A stretch of 64,000 bases of DNA from an uncultured Eggerthellaceae bacterium (GCA_944321455.1 CALULI010000003.1:44881-108880), one strand, 5' to 3'; numbered from the stretch's first letter, positions 24,645 through 33,938 are shown. Numbers and translations are program-made. Notes: generated by a model not told the origin, from the letters alone.

Positions 24645-25406
24645 ATGCGTAAACCCCTCGATTATATTTTCCCTGCTATTCCTGACGACATCACGCTTTC
24701 GGATTTTGATCCGAATCGCGTGCCACGCCACATTGCGGTCATTATGGACGGCAATGGTCGTTGGGCAAAGCAGCGCGGGAAAAACCGTTTGTCAGGCCAT
24801 AAGGCAGGCATTGAGGCAGTACGCGAAACCATCCGCTGCGCTAACGATGTTGGTGTTGATTATCTGACCATCTATGGTTTTTCGTCTGAGAATTGGAAGC
24901 GCCCTGCTGACGAAGTCACGGGCCTGATGGACTTGTTTGCCAAGACCATGCTTGCTGAAGTGGAAGAACTCCACAAAGAGCAGGTACGTGTTCGCGCTAT
25001 TGGTCATCTTGCTGCGCTTCCACGTAAGACGCGTGAGGCATTTGAGCAAGCCTGGGAAATGACGAAAAACAACTCAGGCATGACGCTTTTCGTAGCCGTT
25101 AACTATGGTGGTCGTACCGAAATTGTGGATGGTATCAAAGCTTATCTTCAAGATCTTGAAGCGGGAACGGCGCCAGAACTTGATGATGAATCCTTCTCCC
25201 AGTATCTCTATACTGCTGATGCCCCTGATCCTGATTTGCTTATCAGGACATCGGGCGAATTGCGCATATCAAACTTCTTGCTGTGGCAAATTGCCTATGC
25301 TGAATTCTACTGTACTGATGTTTTGTGGCCCGATTTTGACCGCTATGAATTGTTGCGTGCAATGATTGTCTATCAAAAGAGAGACCGCCGCTTCGGGGCG
25401 GTGTAG
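24645..25406 (+). CDS. uppS: Isoprenyl (undecaprenyl) diphosphate synthase
   Basis: A 253-residue cis-prenyltransferase that extends farnesyl diphosphate to the lipid carrier for cell wall synthesis. The signature HIAVIMDGNGRWAKQRG holds the catalytic Asp and phosphate-binding residues; DYLTIYGFSSENWKRP and the C-terminal PDLLIRTSGELRISNFLLWQ blocks complete the active site. A leading ~25 residues before the signature is slightly longer than in E. coli. The ATG at 24645 follows a weak AAGG site. cdsA begins 3 bases after the stop. dxr and ispG in the same cluster supply the isoprenoid precursors. Confidence 0.96.
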   Translation: MRKPLDYIFPAIPDDITLSDFDPNRVPRHIAVIMDGNGRWAKQRGKNRLSGHKAGIEAVRETIRCANDVGVDYLTIYGFSSENWKRPADEVTGLMDLFAKTMLAEVEELHKEQVRVRAIGHLAALPRKTREAFEQAWEMTKNNSGMTLFVAVNYGGRTEIVDGIKAYLQDLEAGTAPELDDESFSQYLYTADAPDPDLLIRTSGELRISNFLLWQIAYAEFYCTDVLWPDFDRYELLRAMIVYQKRDRRFGAV

Positions 25407-25409
25407 GTG

Positions 25410-26423
25410 ATGACGGAAGTCAGAGTAAGAAAACCCTTTAGGCACTCGCGCACCGACACAGTCCCTGCTCAGAGTCTTCGTGATGATGCATTGGAGAGTC
25501 TTGACGAAGAAAACGCAGAGGTTATCGTCCACAGCGAAGAGGAAACGCGCAGTGAAGCTATCAAGCAAAAGATGCTTGATAAGACACCGCAAAAGCTTAA
25601 GAATCCTTCCAACCTACAGGTACGTATTCGTACCGGCACCATCTATATTGTCTTGACGGTTGCCTGTGTTCTGGCATCCCAGGTTACAACAGCACTGTAT
25701 CTTGCAATTCTTTCCGCTATTTGTGCGGGAGAATTCTATTACATGCTGCGCCAAGATGCGAAGCTGCCCAATGAAATGCTGGGTATCATTGCTGCGGCGC
25801 TCTTCCCGTTGGCAATGTGGATTTTTGGTCTCAAGGGCATTGTGGTGGTGCTGCTTATCTTTTTCATGACGCTTTTGGTGTGGTATGTCTTTTGGAATCA
25901 TGCCCGCATCAGTGACGTTGCGGTAAGTTTGTTTGGCGCAACGTATACGGGCCTTCTTATGTCTTCTGCCATGGTTATCAGAATGTCGCTGCCTGAGTAT
26001 TGGGGCGGGGTTTTGTTGCTGGGCATTTTTGCCAGCATCTGGGCAAATGACGCCTTTGCGTATCTGATTGGTTCGGCCATTGGCAAGCACAAGCTTGCGC
26101 CTCATATTTCACCTAAGAAATCGTGGGAAGGATTCATTGCAGGTCTTCTGTTCTCAATGGGTTTCTGGTGTTTACTCACGCTTATTCCTGGCATGACCAT
26201 GTCTATTCCGCAAGCAATGGCCTTTGGCTTTGTGTGTGGTCTTGCAGGCGTGCTGGGAGACTTGGTGGAAAGTCGTATCAAGCGCAATTCAGGCTTTAAG
26301 GATTCAGGCACTATCATGCCTGGTCACGGTGGACTACTTGATCGTTGTGACTCGCAGTTTTTGGTTACCTTAATGAGCGCGTTGTTGTTATCGGTAGGGG
26401 GATGCATCCCAAATGTCTTCTAA
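25410..26423 (+). CDS. cdsA: Phosphatidate cytidylyltransferase
   Basis: Makes CDP-diacylglycerol from phosphatidate and CTP for phospholipid synthesis. The first ~65 residues are a polar cytoplasmic extension; several membrane helices follow from ~residue 72. The family signature near the end reads GFKDSGTIMPGHGGLLDRCDS, preceded by KLAPHISPKKSWEGF. The protein is 337 residues, longer than the ~270 of E. coli CdsA because of the N-terminal extension. The start is ATG at 25410 or the GTG just before it at 25407. The end overlaps dxr by 11 bases. Confidence 0.94.
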   Translation: MTEVRVRKPFRHSRTDTVPAQSLRDDALESLDEENAEVIVHSEEETRSEAIKQKMLDKTPQKLKNPSNLQVRIRTGTIYIVLTVACVLASQVTTALYLAILSAICAGEFYYMLRQDAKLPNEMLGIIAAALFPLAMWIFGLKGIVVVLLIFFMTLLVWYVFWNHARISDVAVSLFGATYTGLLMSSAMVIRMSLPEYWGGVLLLGIFASIWANDAFAYLIGSAIGKHKLAPHISPKKSWEGFIAGLLFSMGFWCLLTLIPGMTMSIPQAMAFGFVCGLAGVLGDLVESRIKRNSGFKDSGTIMPGHGGLLDRCDSQFLVTLMSALLLSVGGCIPNVF

Positions 26424-27645
26424 ACAAGCAATTAAACGAGTCGTTGTTTTAGGATCTACGGGATCCATCGGTACACAAACTCTTGATGTTGCGCACCAAC
26501 ACGCTGATCGTCTGCAAATTGTTGGTCTTGCAGCAGGAACGCGCGCGGCAGAGCTTTTAGAGCAAGCACGCCGCTTTGATGTTCACCATCTTGCTGTTGG
26601 TGTTCCTGAAGTGTTGGATCAGGACATGACGCAAGCATTTACCGAACAAGCCAAGGCAGCCTATTTTCTTCCCAACGCGCCTGAAGGGTCCTATCAACCA
26701 CAAGCAGGGCAGGGAAGCTTTGGCGTTGGTCCTGACGAAGTGGTTAATCTTTGCCATCTTCCCGAAGCAGACATTGTCGTTAATGCGCTGGTTGGTGCTC
26801 AGGGTTTGCGCGCAAGCTATGAAACGCTTAAGGCGGGCAAGGTACTAGCGCTTGCCAATAAGGAATCGTTGGTAGTCGGTGGCGATTTGATTATGCCCCT
26901 GGCAACTCACGACACCTTGCTTCCTATTGATTCGGAGCATGGCGCTATTTATCAGTGTTTGTTGGGCGAAAATGCCAAGGAAGTTACCAAGTTGTGGGTA
27001 ACGGCATCGGGCGGTCCTTTCAGGGGCAAAATGCGAAAAGATCTTGAAACGGTAACGCCAGCACAAGCGCTTGCTCATCCAACTTGGAATATGGGCAAGA
27101 AAATTTCGATTGATTCGTCTACCTTGATGAACAAAGGTTTGGAAGTTATTGAAGCTCACCATCTGTTCGCTATGGACTACGACCGCATTGAAGTGGTAGT
27201 CCAGCCACAGAGTGCAATTCATTCCATGGTGGAATTTAGCGATGGTTCGGTAAAGGCACACTTAGGCACAACAGACATGCGCATTCCTATCCAATTTGCG
27301 CTGAGCTATCCTGAGCGCTGGTCCGCTCCTGTTGAGCCGCTTGATTTCAGGCAGTTAGGAACGCTTGAGTTTGCGGCGCCAGACACTGACACATTCAAGT
27401 GTTTAGCGCTTGCGCGCCGTGCTGGCAGCGTTGGTGGCACGCTTCCTTGCGTTATGAATGCGGCAAACGAAATAGCGGTGGCGGCATTTCTTGATAATGC
27501 TTGTTCGTATCTGGGTATTGCTGACGTGGTGGAAGCGGTTATGGATGCTCACACGCCGCAGGTAGTCGAAAGCATAGAGCAGCTATCGGAGCTTGATCAG
27601 TGGGCGCGTGATTATGCGTGCACGTATTTGGCGAAGAACTACTAA
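26413..27645 (+). CDS. dxr: 1-deoxy-D-xylulose 5-phosphate reductoisomerase
   Basis: Second step of the MEP isoprenoid pathway: it converts DXP to MEP with NADPH. A 410-residue protein with the NADPH loop VVLGSTGSIGTQTLDV, the ALANKESLVVGG block, the metal and substrate motif LPIDSEHGAIYQCL, TASGGPFRGK, and NMGKKISIDSSTLMNKGLE. All are normal for Dxr. The ATG at 26413 overlaps the end of cdsA by 11 bases. About 105 bases separate it from rseP; this gap has only a weak 5-bp hairpin. ispG, two genes on, is another enzyme of the same pathway. Confidence 0.97.
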   Translation: MSSKQAIKRVVVLGSTGSIGTQTLDVAHQHADRLQIVGLAAGTRAAELLEQARRFDVHHLAVGVPEVLDQDMTQAFTEQAKAAYFLPNAPEGSYQPQAGQGSFGVGPDEVVNLCHLPEADIVVNALVGAQGLRASYETLKAGKVLALANKESLVVGGDLIMPLATHDTLLPIDSEHGAIYQCLLGENAKEVTKLWVTASGGPFRGKMRKDLETVTPAQALAHPTWNMGKKISIDSSTLMNKGLEVIEAHHLFAMDYDRIEVVVQPQSAIHSMVEFSDGSVKAHLGTTDMRIPIQFALSYPERWSAPVEPLDFRQLGTLEFAAPDTDTFKCLALARRAGSVGGTLPCVMNAANEIAVAAFLDNACSYLGIADVVEAVMDAHTPQVVESIEQLSELDQWARDYACTYLAKNY

Positions 27646-27750
27646 GCTCAATGCGAAGAATGAGCAAGTTCTACGCGAAGAACCTGTAGTTTCTGAGATT
27701 AATCACGTTCTGAAAAGCGCAGAGGCATCATCTTTTTTATACTTGGCTTC

Positions 27751-28806
27751 ATGGATATTCTTATCATGCTTATAGCGGCTACGATTGTGTTGGGCTTTCT
27801 GGTGTTCATCCACGAAGGGGGACACTTTCTTGCTGCGCGTGCATTCGGTGTGCGCGTGAGCGAATTCATGATTGGCTTGCCTGGTCCTCGCGTGAGCTTT
27901 TTATGGCGCGGTACTCGTTTTGGGGTTACCGCTATTCCGCTGGGTGGCTATGCAAGCGTTTGTGGTATGGCTCCTCATTTTGAACACGCAGCAACGCGCG
28001 ACATTCTGACCTATGCGTATCGCCGTGGCACCGTGTATCTTGACGAAGTTACGCAGGTTTTTGCTATCAGCGAAGATGATGCGTTCGCTATTTTAGAAGA
28101 GTTGTGCGACTGGGGATCGCTTGAGCGTCCAACGCGCAAAGACAAAACCAATGTGTATCGCACGCCTGCTACTAAAACGCTTGCCTTAGGAAGTCCGCGT
28201 GATGTGACTGATCCTGATGCCTTTTTCAAGCAGGAACAGTCTCAGCAGTATTTCATGTTGCCCTTCTGGAAGCGCTCCGTTATTTTGCTGGCGGGACCAC
28301 TGATGAACCTGCTGTTTACCATTGTGGCGTTCATCGTTATCTATTCAATCATTGGTATTGATCTCCAAAACACGCAAACAGGCGAAGTGACGCATGTCAC
28401 CTATGGCCCTTTTGAATCAATTGCTGCTGGTTTTCGTCTGATCGGCATGACCTTTATTGCCATCGTGGGACTTTTCAATCCTGAAACGGCAGCGCAGACG
28501 GTGTCTAATTCCACGTCTATTGTGGGCATTGTGGTGCTGTCAAAAGGAGCCCTTGAAGCGGGATTCGTTAACTTCTTGTTCTTTGCGTCGGTTATTTCAG
28601 TATCGCTGGGGCTGATGAACCTGCTTCCTATTCCTCCTCTTGATGGGGGTCGCTTCGTTGTTGAGGTTTTCCAGAAAATTTCAAAGAAGATAGTTTCCAT
28701 AAAGGCGCTAAACTATATGAGTCTCACAGGAATAGTGCTGTTTGGTGCGTTTTTCCTGGTGATGCTCAATCAAGATATTCAACGCTTTATTTTTGGCAAC
28801 TGGTGA
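27751..28806 (+). CDS. rseP: RseP/M50-type site-2 protease, PDZ-less variant with an inserted domain
   Basis: A 351-residue intramembrane zinc protease. The zinc motif is HEGGH at residues 21-25 in the first helix and the third ligand is Asp298 in LLPIPPLDGGRF. TAIPLGGYASVCGM and LLAGPLMNLLF are family blocks. Two features are odd. There is no recognisable PDZ domain after GPLMN; instead there is a short loop and two or three more helices. And residues ~70-145 form an insert that reads like a winged helix-turn-helix (LDEVTQVFAISEDDAFAILE, then a polar wing). Family members cleave anti-sigma factors or signal peptides in the membrane. The start at 27751 has a weak ribosome site; ATG 27766 is an alternative. 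ispG follows after 4 bases. Confidence 0.85.
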   Translation: MDILIMLIAATIVLGFLVFIHEGGHFLAARAFGVRVSEFMIGLPGPRVSFLWRGTRFGVTAIPLGGYASVCGMAPHFEHAATRDILTYAYRRGTVYLDEVTQVFAISEDDAFAILEELCDWGSLERPTRKDKTNVYRTPATKTLALGSPRDVTDPDAFFKQEQSQQYFMLPFWKRSVILLAGPLMNLLFTIVAFIVIYSIIGIDLQNTQTGEVTHVTYGPFESIAAGFRLIGMTFIAIVGLFNPETAAQTVSNSTSIVGIVVLSKGALEAGFVNFLFFASVISVSLGLMNLLPIPPLDGGRFVVEVFQKISKKIVSIKALNYMSLTGIVLFGAFFLVMLNQDIQRFIFGNW

Positions 28807-28810
28807 TGCT

Positions 28811-29875
28811 ATGACAGACAACAAACCTAACCATCATACCCGCCAAGTATTTGTTGGTGATGTTCCTTTAGGTGGTGGCGCACCGTGTGTTGTGCAGTCC
28901 ATGCTTAACTTAGCGTTGAGCGATGTCGAAGGAAACATTGCGCAGATCCAGCGTTTGGCTGATGCAGGGTGTGAGGTTATTCGCATTGCAATCCCAAGCC
29001 ACAAGGATCTTGATTACTTCGAACAGATTTGTGCGCGTTCGGTTTTGCCCGTGGTGGCAGACATTCACTTTAGCGCCGATATTGCTATTGAAGCTGCGAA
29101 GCGCGGTGCTGCTAAATTGCGCATCAATCCTGGCAACATTGGTGGTTTGGAAAAGACGGTTCCCGTTATTGAAGCAGCGCGTGAGGCAGGTATTCCTATT
29201 CGCATTGGCGTTAATGCGGGATCGCTTGATGACGCGCTGGCGGCGCGCAGTGATCTGACGTTGGCGGAAAAGCTGGTTGAATCAGCGCTTGGTTACGTTA
29301 AGTTTTGCCACCAGCATGATTTTTATGACGTGGTGGTTTCGGCTAAAGCACATGATGTACCGACGACGGTGGCAACGTATCGTTTGCTTGCCCAGCGAAT
29401 TCCTGACGTGCCGCTGCACATTGGGGTAACCGAAGCAGGCACGCTGTTCCAGGGCTTGGTTAAGTCAGCATCGGGTTTGGGTATTCTTCTGGAAGAAGGC
29501 ATCGGTGATACGCTGCGTATTTCGCTTACCGATGATCCGCTTGAAGAAATTCGCGCATGTTGGACGCTGCTTTCTGCGCTTGGGTTGCGCAGGCGTTATC
29601 CCGAACTGGTCAGTTGCCCTACGTGTGGGCGCTGCAAGGTTGATTTGATCGCGCTTGCCAAAGAAGTTGAAGACCGCTTGCGCGACGTTGCCCAGCCTAT
29701 TCAGGTTGCGGTCATGGGTTGCGTGGTTAATGGTCCTGGCGAGGCAGCCGATGCTGACATCGGGGTTGCCTGTGGGGACGGTTCAGGTGTTATTTTCGCT
29801 CACGGAAAAACCTTGCGAAAGGTTGATGAGGCGGCTATCGTTGATACGTTAATGGAAGAGATAGGAAAACTATGA
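28811..29875 (+). CDS. ispG: 4-hydroxy-3-methylbut-2-enyl-diphosphate synthase
   Basis: The penultimate MEP pathway step, turning MEcPP into HMBPP with a [4Fe-4S] cluster. The N-terminal TIM barrel starts with VFVGDVPLGGGAPCVVQSML and has ADIHFSADIAIEA and KLRINPGNIGG. The C-terminal cluster domain shows SCPTCGRCKVDL and MGCVVNGPGEAADADIG, with three Cys ligands. The length, 354 residues, is normal. The ATG at 28811 is chosen over a TTG at 28793 that lies inside rseP. Its TGA overlaps the ATG of proS (ATGA), so translation may be coupled. Confidence 0.96.
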   Translation: MTDNKPNHHTRQVFVGDVPLGGGAPCVVQSMLNLALSDVEGNIAQIQRLADAGCEVIRIAIPSHKDLDYFEQICARSVLPVVADIHFSADIAIEAAKRGAAKLRINPGNIGGLEKTVPVIEAAREAGIPIRIGVNAGSLDDALAARSDLTLAEKLVESALGYVKFCHQHDFYDVVVSAKAHDVPTTVATYRLLAQRIPDVPLHIGVTEAGTLFQGLVKSASGLGILLEEGIGDTLRISLTDDPLEEIRACWTLLSALGLRRRYPELVSCPTCGRCKVDLIALAKEVEDRLRDVAQPIQVAVMGCVVNGPGEAADADIGVACGDGSGVIFAHGKTLRKVDEAAIVDTLMEEIGKL

Positions 29876-31596
29876 CAGATGTTATGCGCCTAACGGAACT
29901 CTATGCTCCGACGCTTAAAGAAGACCCTGCTGACGCTGAAATTGCCAGCCATCGTTTGCTGGTACGCGCTGGTATGATTCGCAAAGTTGCTTCTGGTGTG
30001 TATACGTACTTGCCGCTGGGCATGCGTGTTTTGGCAAAAATTGAAGCAATCGTTCGTGAAGAAATGAACGCAACGGGAGCTCAAGAAATTCTTATGCCTG
30101 CTTTGCAGCCTGCAGAGCTCTGGCACGAATCGGGTCGTTGGAACGATTACGGTCCCGAACTGATGCGCTTGAACGACCGTCATGATCATGGTTTTTGCTT
30201 AGGGCCAACACACGAAGAGCTTATTACGGCACTGGTGCGTAACGAATTGCGTTCCTATCGCCAGCTCCCAACAACGCTCTATCAGATTCAGTCGAAGTTC
30301 CGTGACGAAATTCGTCCACGCTTTGGTCTTTTGCGCAGCCGCGAATTCATTATGAAGGACGCTTACAGCTTCCATTCATCTCAGGAATCCCTGCAGGAAA
30401 CCTACGACGTAATGAGCAAAGCATACGGCAACATTTGTGAGCGCTGCGGGCTTGATTACCGTCCTGTTGAGGCGGACTCTGGTCAGATTGGTGGCAGCGT
30501 TACCTGCGAATTTATGGCGCTGGCTGATGCGGGTGAAGCTGAATTGGTCTATTGCCCTGACTGCGACTTTGCTGCTAATACCGAAGCAGGCGCATGCTGC
30601 GCTCATCCAACTGAATACGAAGCTTCTGCTATGGAAAAAATTGAGACGCCGGGCGTTGCGTCCATTGCTGAGCTTGCTGAATTTTTACATATTGAAGAAT
30701 CCGCTACCGTTAAGGCCATGGTTGGCAAAGATGCTGACGGCAAGGTGGTAGCGCTGTTTATTCCTGGCGACCACGAACTGAACGAAATCAAAGCAGGTCG
30801 CGTGATTGAGGGCTTTGAGCTGCTCACTGATGACGAAATCAAGGATGCAGGCTTGCCAAAGGGATCCATTGGTCCTGTTGGTCTGCCAGAAGGCATTCGC
30901 GTTATTGCTGATGAAAGCTTGAAAGCAGTCAGCCGCTGGGTTGTTGGTGCTAACGAGGCAGGTTATCACTATGTGGGTGCTTGCCAGGGTAGCGATTTCA
31001 CGGTGGACCAGTGGGCAGACCTTTCGGTAGTTAAAGCAGGGGATACCTGCCCTCACTGCGGTGCCGTGCTTGAAGGCGCACGCGGTATTGAGGTTTCTCA
31101 GGTATTCCAGCTAGGGGACAAGTACTCCAAGGCTATGGGTGCTGTTTATTCTGCCGAAGATGGCTCCGATCAGCCGTTCATCATGGGTTGCTATGGTGTT
31201 GGTGTTTCGCGCACGTTGGCTGCCATTGTTGAACAGCATAACGACGAATACGGTATTCAGTGGCCTCTTGCAGTTGCGCCTGCTCATGTTTGCGTTATTC
31301 CACTCAATGTGGGTGATGACGAAGTATATCCCGTGGCTGAGCGTATTGCACAAAATCTTGCCAATGACGGCTTTGAGGTTGTTATTGATGACCGCGATGA
31401 ACGTCCTGGTTTCAAGTTTGCTGATGCAGACCTTATTGGCTGGCCTTTGCAGATTGTGGTTGGCAAACGCGGCCTTAAGGAAGGCACCGTTGAATTGAAG
31501 CGTCGTTCAACAGGCGAAAAGCAAGACGTGGCCTTGGCAACCTTGAGTGAAGCTATGAGTGCATTCCGTCGCTTTAAGCGTAATAATGCCCGCTAA
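29872..31596 (+). CDS. proS: Proline-tRNA ligase
   Basis: A 574-residue class II synthetase of the bacterial type. Motif 1 region EIASHRLLVRAGMIRKVASG, motif 2 RFGLLRSREFIMKDAYSFH and motif 3 GCYGVGVSRTLAAIVEQH are all present. Between motifs 2 and 3 (about residues 225-390) is the editing INS domain, which clears Ala-tRNA-Pro and contains the Lys-bearing AEFLHIEESATVKAM start. The C-terminal anticodon-binding domain has DDRDERPGFKFADADLIGWP. The start overlaps the ispG stop (ATGA). It ends the long pyrH-to-proS cluster. Confidence 0.97.
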   Translation: MTDVMRLTELYAPTLKEDPADAEIASHRLLVRAGMIRKVASGVYTYLPLGMRVLAKIEAIVREEMNATGAQEILMPALQPAELWHESGRWNDYGPELMRLNDRHDHGFCLGPTHEELITALVRNELRSYRQLPTTLYQIQSKFRDEIRPRFGLLRSREFIMKDAYSFHSSQESLQETYDVMSKAYGNICERCGLDYRPVEADSGQIGGSVTCEFMALADAGEAELVYCPDCDFAANTEAGACCAHPTEYEASAMEKIETPGVASIAELAEFLHIEESATVKAMVGKDADGKVVALFIPGDHELNEIKAGRVIEGFELLTDDEIKDAGLPKGSIGPVGLPEGIRVIADESLKAVSRWVVGANEAGYHYVGACQGSDFTVDQWADLSVVKAGDTCPHCGAVLEGARGIEVSQVFQLGDKYSKAMGAVYSAEDGSDQPFIMGCYGVGVSRTLAAIVEQHNDEYGIQWPLAVAPAHVCVIPLNVGDDEVYPVAERIAQNLANDGFEVVIDDRDERPGFKFADADLIGWPLQIVVGKRGLKEGTVELKRRSTGEKQDVALATLSEAMSAFRRFKRNNAR

Positions 31597-31641
31597 GGTT
31601 TTGGCTAAGGTTTCTACGAGAGTTTTACACTAAGGGTTTTG

Positions 31642-32880
31642 ATGACTGCGCAACGTCCAATACCAGAACTGCTAGCTCCCGCTGGAGGGTGGGAGCAGCT
31701 TAAGTACGCGCTCTATTTTGGTGCGGACGCGGTGTATTTGGCGTGCGATCGCTTTGGTCTTCGCCAACGCGCGCAGAATTTTTCACTTGAAGAATTACCT
31801 GAGGTGGTGGCCTACGCCCATGAGCGCGGCGCCCGCGTGCACGTTACGTGTAATGTTTATGCCCACGATGATGATCTTGCTGATCTTCCTGATTATGCAC
31901 AAGCACTTGAAGCGGCGGGGGTTGATGCGACTATCGTAAGCGATCTGGGTGTGATGAGCGTTCTTCGCCAGTATGCGCCATCGGTAGAAATTCATGTTTC
32001 CACCCAAGCATCCATTTCCAATGTTGAAGCAGCGCGTGTGTGGTACAACCTGGGGGCGCGCCGCGTGGTTTGCGCCCGTGAAATGTCGCTTGAAGAAATT
32101 GCTGCCTTTAAGGCGGCGCTTCCTGAAGACATGGAAGTTGAGGTCTTTGTTCACGGTGCTATGTGCATGGCAATTTCGGGCCGCTGCTTGATCAGCGACT
32201 ATCTTGCTGGCCGTGCTGCTAACCAGGGGCATTGCGTGCAGCCTTGCCGTTGGAATTACGTGCTTGAAGAACCATCACGTCCTGGTGAATATTTTCCTAT
32301 CGAAGAAGATGAAACAGGCACGCACATCATGAATTCCAAGGATCTTAATATGCTCAGTCATATTGATGATCTGGTTCGTGCGGGCGTTGACTCCATCAAA
32401 ATAGAAGGTCGCGTTAAAAAGGCATTCTATGTGGCAACTGTGGTTAATGCGTATCGCCACGTTCTTGACGGCGAAAATCCTACGCGTTGGGAAGCGGAGC
32501 TTGATACTATTTCGCATCGCCCGTATTCGACGGGATTTTTCTATGGGCCAGCGCAACAATCAACACACGATGATGTGTACATTCAACGTTACGACTGGGT
32601 AGCTCAAGGTCAGACAAGCGCCAAAACAGAAGAGGGGTGGACAGTTACCGTTACCTGCCGCAATCGCTTCTACGAAGGCGATACATTGGAAATAGTAAGT
32701 CCACATGCAGAGGTTAAATCGATTACGGTGTGCAACCTGCGTGAGGTTTTTGACGAAACAGAAGTCCCATCAGAGGTAGCCAATAAGGCGATGGGCTGCT
32801 ATCGTTTTGAATCGGAAGAGGAAGTGCATCCATTTGATATTTTGCGCGTACGGCGCAAAGATGTTGCACGAAAAAATTAA
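31642..32880 (+). CDS. trhP: U32 family protein, probable tRNA uridine hydroxylation factor
   Basis: A 412-residue U32 protein. It begins PIPELLAPAGGWEQLKYALY, the family's conserved start, and carries the hallmark VFVHGAMCMAISGRCLISDY with NQGHCVQPCRWNY, the Cys-rich block. KDLNMLSHIDDLVRAGVDSI and KIEGRVK follow. U32 proteins were called collagenases, but E. coli TrhP and RlhA add hydroxyl groups to tRNA U34 or 23S rRNA using prephenate. A TrhP-like role is inferred because most Gram-positive and actinobacterial single copies are of this branch; RlhA-like activity cannot be excluded. ATG at 31642 is preferred to the overlapping TTG at 31639. Confidence 0.8.
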   Translation: MTAQRPIPELLAPAGGWEQLKYALYFGADAVYLACDRFGLRQRAQNFSLEELPEVVAYAHERGARVHVTCNVYAHDDDLADLPDYAQALEAAGVDATIVSDLGVMSVLRQYAPSVEIHVSTQASISNVEAARVWYNLGARRVVCAREMSLEEIAAFKAALPEDMEVEVFVHGAMCMAISGRCLISDYLAGRAANQGHCVQPCRWNYVLEEPSRPGEYFPIEEDETGTHIMNSKDLNMLSHIDDLVRAGVDSIKIEGRVKKAFYVATVVNAYRHVLDGENPTRWEAELDTISHRPYSTGFFYGPAQQSTHDDVYIQRYDWVAQGQTSAKTEEGWTVTVTCRNRFYEGDTLEIVSPHAEVKSITVCNLREVFDETEVPSEVANKAMGCYRFESEEEVHPFDILRVRRKDVARKN

Positions 32881-32934
32881 TTGCAGGGGACATACGTTGC
32901 CTAAAGGGGTAACGCGACAAGAAAGGGAAGTATC

Positions 32935-33264
32935 ATGGGGAAAAAATCAAGCGAAGCTTTGCAGTTAGCTAGTGTTGACGAATTGATTGGCTATCTGCGC
33001 GCTTCTCACTCTGCGTACATGCAGTATGAAGAGCACACCTATTATCTGACCGATGCCAATGACATTTACTGGCGCGCTCAGAACACCGACGAGCTCAACG
33101 AAAAAGGTCATTTTGTTGATTGCAGCGAATTGATTCCAGTGGTTCGCGAATTTATTGACCTGCCCTTTATTGATGGCAAGTCCATTCGCGATGTCTTTGA
33201 TTCAGCAACCTTCTATGCTTCAGTAAAGATTGAAGGTCAGGGTACTCCTGTTCCTATTATGTAG
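32935..33264 (+). CDS. Hypothetical protein, 109 residues
   Basis: I do not recognise this protein. It is a small acidic-to-neutral soluble protein without signal peptide, membrane helix or repeated motif. It starts MGKKSSEALQLASVDELIGY and has aromatic-rich segments HSAYMQYEEHTYYLTDAND and DLPFIDGKSIRDVFDSATFY, so a compact alpha/beta fold is likely. GGGAAG upstream of the ATG at 32935 is a fair ribosome binding site, codon use matches the neighbours, and no other frame competes, so it is probably real. It follows the U32 gene by 54 bases and may share its transcript. The tRNA-Ala promoter begins 4 bases after it. Confidence 0.7.
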   Translation: MGKKSSEALQLASVDELIGYLRASHSAYMQYEEHTYYLTDANDIYWRAQNTDELNEKGHFVDCSELIPVVREFIDLPFIDGKSIRDVFDSATFYASVKIEGQGTPVPIM

Positions 33265-33267
33265 GTC

Positions 33268-33295
33268 TTGACCATTACAATTTGTGCGTTATACT
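33268..33295 (+). promoter_or_regulatory. Promoter for tRNA-Ala
   Basis: TTGACC (33268-33273) and TATACT (33290-33295) are 16 bases apart. The tRNA starts 16 bases after the -10 box. Confidence 0.7.
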
Positions 33296-33310
33296 AAATC
33301 TCGCACTTTT

Positions 33311-33386
33311 GGGGCATTAGCTCAGCTGGGAGAGCGCATGGCTGGCAGCCATGAGGTCAGGGGTTCGATCCCCCTATGCTCCACCA
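33311..33386 (+). tRNA. tRNA-Ala (anticodon GGC)
   Basis: Cloverleaf with acceptor GGGGCAT / ATGCTCC (including a G-U pair), anticodon loop CTGGCAG giving GGC, T arm GGGGTTCGATCCCC, and an encoded CCA. Confidence 0.97.
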
Positions 33387-33394
33387 ATTATTCA

Positions 33395-33421
33395 GGGTCG
33401 GATTTATTCCGACCCTTTTTA
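33395..33421 (+). terminator. Terminator after tRNA-Ala
   Basis: An 8-bp stem GGGTCGGA / TCCGACCC with loop TTTAT is followed by TTTTTA. Confidence 0.85.
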
Positions 33422-33443
33422 TTTTGAGAAGAAACGTGATTTC

Positions 33444-33938
33444 ATGACAAGAAAAGTTGCTGTTAGCGCTTGTTTGCTAGGTGTTCCTTGCCGCTATGAT
33501 GGTGGCTCGAAGCCCAATGAAGAGGTTATTCAATACCTCAACAATAACGATTTCGAAGTGGTGCGTATTTGCCCTGAAGTAATGGGTGGTCTTTCTATTC
33601 CTCATCCCGCCAATGAAATACAGATGCGTAAGGGAAAACGCATTGTGTGCGATAAAGAGGGAAACGATAACACTAAAGCCTTTGAGGAGGGTGCGCGTAT
33701 TGCTTGTGATCGCGCTTGCAAAAAAGGGTGCACTCACGCAATCTTGAAGGCAAAAAGTCCTTCGTGTGGCGTTGGAAAAATCTATGATGGAACCTTTACG
33801 GGATCGCTTGTTTCAGGAGATGGGGTAGCAGCGCAGTTATTGCGGGAAGCAGGTCTTATTGTTGCCGATGAGCATACGTTTCGTGAGGTGTTTAGCGTTA
33901 GTGATGCGCTTCGCGATAAAGGCGTGTCGGACCAATAA
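33444..33938 (+). CDS. DUF523 family protein
   Basis: A 164-residue protein of the DUF523 (YbbK-like) family, function unknown. The typical start VAVSACLLGVPCRYDG with two Cys, the ICPEVMGGLSIPHPANEI block, a CDRACKKGCTHAILKAKSPSCG Cys-rich stretch, and a final GVAAQLLREAGL are all visible; the conserved Cys residues suggest a redox or metal role. A longer in-frame reading starting at 33351 crosses the tRNA-Ala gene and its terminator and is rejected; ATG 33444 is the start. It is transcribed alone or from the read-through of the tRNA promoter. The following 85 bases before the convergent gene hold nothing recognisable. Confidence 0.88.
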   Translation: MTRKVAVSACLLGVPCRYDGGSKPNEEVIQYLNNNDFEVVRICPEVMGGLSIPHPANEIQMRKGKRIVCDKEGNDNTKAFEEGARIACDRACKKGCTHAILKAKSPSCGVGKIYDGTFTGSLVSGDGVAAQLLREAGLIVADEHTFREVFSVSDALRDKGVSDQ

